DNA from: Clostridiales bacterium
GTDB taxonomy: Bacteria > Bacillota_A > Clostridia > Oscillospirales > Acutalibacteraceae
Reading direction: 5' to 3'
Assembly: GCA_009774735.1 (NCBI GenBank)
Contig: VSOH01000102.1
Location: forward strand, 1-6,012
Length of the DNA: 6,012 nt
How positions within the stretch are numbered: the stretch's first letter is position 1; the number at the start of each line of letters is the position of its first letter. Below, in pieces: positions 4,441 through 6,012 of this stretch. The translations under genes and the position numbers were made by a program. Under the pieces are notes generated by a model. That model was not told the origin of the DNA, searched no databases, and worked only from the letters and a program-made list of their open reading frames with translations.

Positions 4441-5868
4441 TTATTCACCATAAAATGCAGTTATGCCCATTTTCCTCTTTACAATCTCATCAAAACCATC
4501 AATATATTCATATGGATATTTGTAATTATAAATACGTTCTATATGACCGTTTTCCTGATTTTTAAGCCTTGTTACACCTCCTGCTCCTGCTGAAAAAACA
4601 GAATGTGTTTCATCCATCATATAGACATTATAAAGGCAGTCATATCCGGACCTGCACCAGCCCACATTTTCAAGATTGCCAAGTGATTTTGACTGTCTGT
4701 ACATATAGTATGGATAATATCCGCTGTCAGACAACACAGCATTGGAATAATTGACCATATCAGCGGTTGTAAGTCTGTCCGTCAAATCAAAGGTCATATC
4801 ACGTGTCACCATATAGGCTGCTGATTTTAACGCAAGCGTATGTACGGTAATTGACTCGGCACCCAGCTCAATGCCCTTGTCAATACTTGCTTTAAATGAT
4901 GTAATACTGTCCTTGGGCAAGCCTGCAATAAAATCCATATTAATATTATCAAAGCCGATTTGACGGGCAAGATTATAGGCATCAACCGTCTGCTGTGCTG
5001 TATGACGTCTGCCTATTGCCGCAAGCACCTCATCATTAAAGCTTTGAGGATTTATGCTTATTCTTGATACGCCTGCAGCCTTAAGTGCAAGCAGCTTGTC
5101 CTCTGTGACGGTATCAGGTCTGCCTGCCTCCACAGTATATTCACGCAGTGTTGACAAATCAAAGCTATTCTCAATAGTTTTAAATAATTTGATTAACAAA
5201 TCTGCCGAAAGTGTTGTAGGCGTACCGCCGCCGAAATAGATTGTTTCAAGCCTTAAACCAAGAGATTTTGAAATTCTACCGATTTCCTCAATCTCAGTAC
5301 AAAGCAAATCAACATAAGGAGTCATAAGCTTTTGTGTGCGTTCAATGGAATGAGAAACAAATGAACAATAGGAGCACCGTGTAGGACAGAATGGAATTGA
5401 AACATAAAGCGAAAAGGAATTTTCCTTTGAAAGAGCTATAACCTCGTTTTCATGCTTCATCACTTCAAGGGTTAATGCTGTTTTGTCTTTTTTCGCAAGA
5501 AAGCTGTTTAAAAAATAATCTCTTGCATGATCAAGACCCATATCACCGCAAAGTCTGTGCATAAGCTTAGCAGGTCTTACACCAAAAAGAATACCCCAAG
5601 GAGGCTCATAACCCATAAGCTCGCTCAAAACAGAATAAAGCAAAACGGACATAGCAACCGCCATATCCTCGCCTTCTGCCAATCTATGTGTTTTTTTCAG
5701 ATGCTTGTCATAAACCTTTGCATCTACTGAAAGCACATTTTCGCACCTTTCAGTTATAACAACAATATTCTCATCGCCTTCTGCCTTTATTTTTTCATAA
5801 GGAAAAAATACGGTGCAGATATTCTTCATATCAAACTGAAGCTGATGATTAATCACCTTTAAAATCAT
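4441..5868 (-). CDS. hemZ: HemZ-type radical SAM protein (coproporphyrinogen III oxidase-like)
   Basis: This 475-residue protein starts at ATG (5868-5866) and stops at TAA. The N-terminal third (about 1-150) carries the HemZ-specific stretch PPWGILFGVRPAKL at 89-102. The radical SAM core follows: YVSIPFCPTRCSYCSF with C161, C165 and C168 as the CxxxCxxC ligands of a [4Fe-4S] cluster, then GGGTPT at 213-218. Other HemZ-like segments are SRISINPQSFND (268-279), INMDFIAGLP (309-318) and YRQSKSLGNLENVGW (390-404). The family is annotated as anaerobic coproporphyrinogen III oxidase (cytoplasmic, haem pathway). However, the fourth Cys of E. coli HemN (CxxxCxxCxC) is F170 here and the HemN His of YVHIPFC is S157, so true oxidase activity is doubtful. 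Length is slightly below Bacillus HemZ (about 500). It sits 4 nt after the hydrolase gene. The family call is confident; the reaction is not. Confidence 0.92.
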   Translation of the reverse strand: MILKVINHQLQFDMKNICTVFFPYEKIKAEGDENIVVITERCENVLSVDAKVYDKHLKKTHRLAEGEDMAVAMSVLLYSVLSELMGYEPPWGILFGVRPAKLMHRLCGDMGLDHARDYFLNSFLAKKDKTALTLEVMKHENEVIALSKENSFSLYVSIPFCPTRCSYCSFVSHSIERTQKLMTPYVDLLCTEIEEIGRISKSLGLRLETIYFGGGTPTTLSADLLIKLFKTIENSFDLSTLREYTVEAGRPDTVTEDKLLALKAAGVSRISINPQSFNDEVLAAIGRRHTAQQTVDAYNLARQIGFDNINMDFIAGLPKDSITSFKASIDKGIELGAESITVHTLALKSAAYMVTRDMTFDLTDRLTTADMVNYSNAVLSDSGYYPYYMYRQSKSLGNLENVGWCRSGYDCLYNVYMMDETHSVFSAGAGGVTRLKNQENGHIERIYNYKYPYEYIDGFDEIVKRKMGITAFYGE

Positions 5869-5872
5869 ATAA

Positions 5873-6012
5873 TTACCTGTTCATATATGGATTATTTTTT
5901 CTTTCAAAATCAAGAGATGACTGTTTGTCATGACCCGGATATACAGCGTAATTCCCGTCTAAATCAGCAAGTCTTTTCAGACTGTCAATAATTTCACTGC
6001 CTGAGCCACCCG
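5873..6012 (-). CDS. Metallo-beta-lactamase-fold hydrolase, C-terminal fragment (5' part outside window)
   Basis: Only the last 45 codons and a TAA stop are present; the start lies beyond the right edge. The fragment reads GGSGSEIIDSLKRLADLD, then YPGHD (about residues 24-28 of the fragment), and ends LDFERKNNPYMNR. The pairing of a YPGHD motif with an ERKNNPYM ending is typical of small glyoxalase II-like metallo-beta-lactamase proteins of Firmicutes, in which the His of GHD is the last zinc-site ligand. The substrate cannot be told from this piece; glyoxalase II-type thioester hydrolysis is only a family association. The stop lies 4 nt before the hemZ start and hemZ's weak Shine-Dalgarno overlaps this gene's end, so the two are probably co-transcribed. 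I am fairly sure of the fold and not of the function. Confidence 0.8.
   Translation of the reverse strand, partial: GGSGSEIIDSLKRLADLDGNYAVYPGHDKQSSLDFERKNNPYMNR

Noticed and set aside
4569..5730. Three plus-strand open frames opposite hemZ
   Set aside because: hemZ is intact and well matched to its family; these frames lack any supporting signal.

Overview
The window is AT-rich, and every gene I can support lies on the minus strand, so it reads biologically from right (6012) to left (1). The content points to an endospore-forming, low-GC Firmicute. A run of genes matches the Bacillus/Clostridium order spoVB, mazG, rqcP (yabO), yabP, yabQ that normally precedes divIC. An HU gene inserted between mazG and rqcP, the absence of the methylase domain found on Bacillus YabN, and the codon and AT style suggest a gut-type clostridium, perhaps Ruminococcaceae/Oscillospiraceae. 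That placement is inference, not proof.

Layout in transcription order. (1) 6012-5873: the C-terminal end of a metallo-beta-lactamase-fold hydrolase, cut by the window edge. (2) 5868-4441: hemZ, a HemN/HemW-like radical SAM protein, 4 nt behind the hydrolase and probably co-transcribed with it. (3) 4371-3934: an unrecognised 145-residue acidic, helical protein. It has its own near-consensus sigma-A promoter (4390-4418) and its own intrinsic terminator (3880-3906), so it looks monocistronic. (4) 3819-2185: spoVB, a membrane flippase-like protein needed for the spore cortex in Bacillus. (5) A clear sigma-A promoter (2114-2142) starts the second unit: mazG (nucleotide pyrophosphohydrolase), then hup (HU DNA-binding protein) with zero spacing, then an intrinsic terminator. 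(6) rqcP (ribosome quality control), yabP and yabQ (spore cortex) follow, the last two overlapping by 8 nt. The left edge stops 18 nt beyond yabQ, where divIC would be expected.

The genes combine housekeeping work (nucleotide sanitation, nucleoid structure, rescue of stalled ribosomes) with two sporulation modules. The most interesting signals are regulatory. The hup terminator ends directly against the Shine-Dalgarno of rqcP. The yabP Shine-Dalgarno lies inside an 11-bp hairpin, and a possible sigma-E promoter sits so that sporulation transcripts would start without the hairpin's 5' arm.

I found no mobile element, CRISPR array, tRNA, rRNA or riboswitch, and no wholly new system. No stretch over 300 bases lacks a gene; the longest gaps, 108 and 114 nt, hold the promoters and terminators listed.
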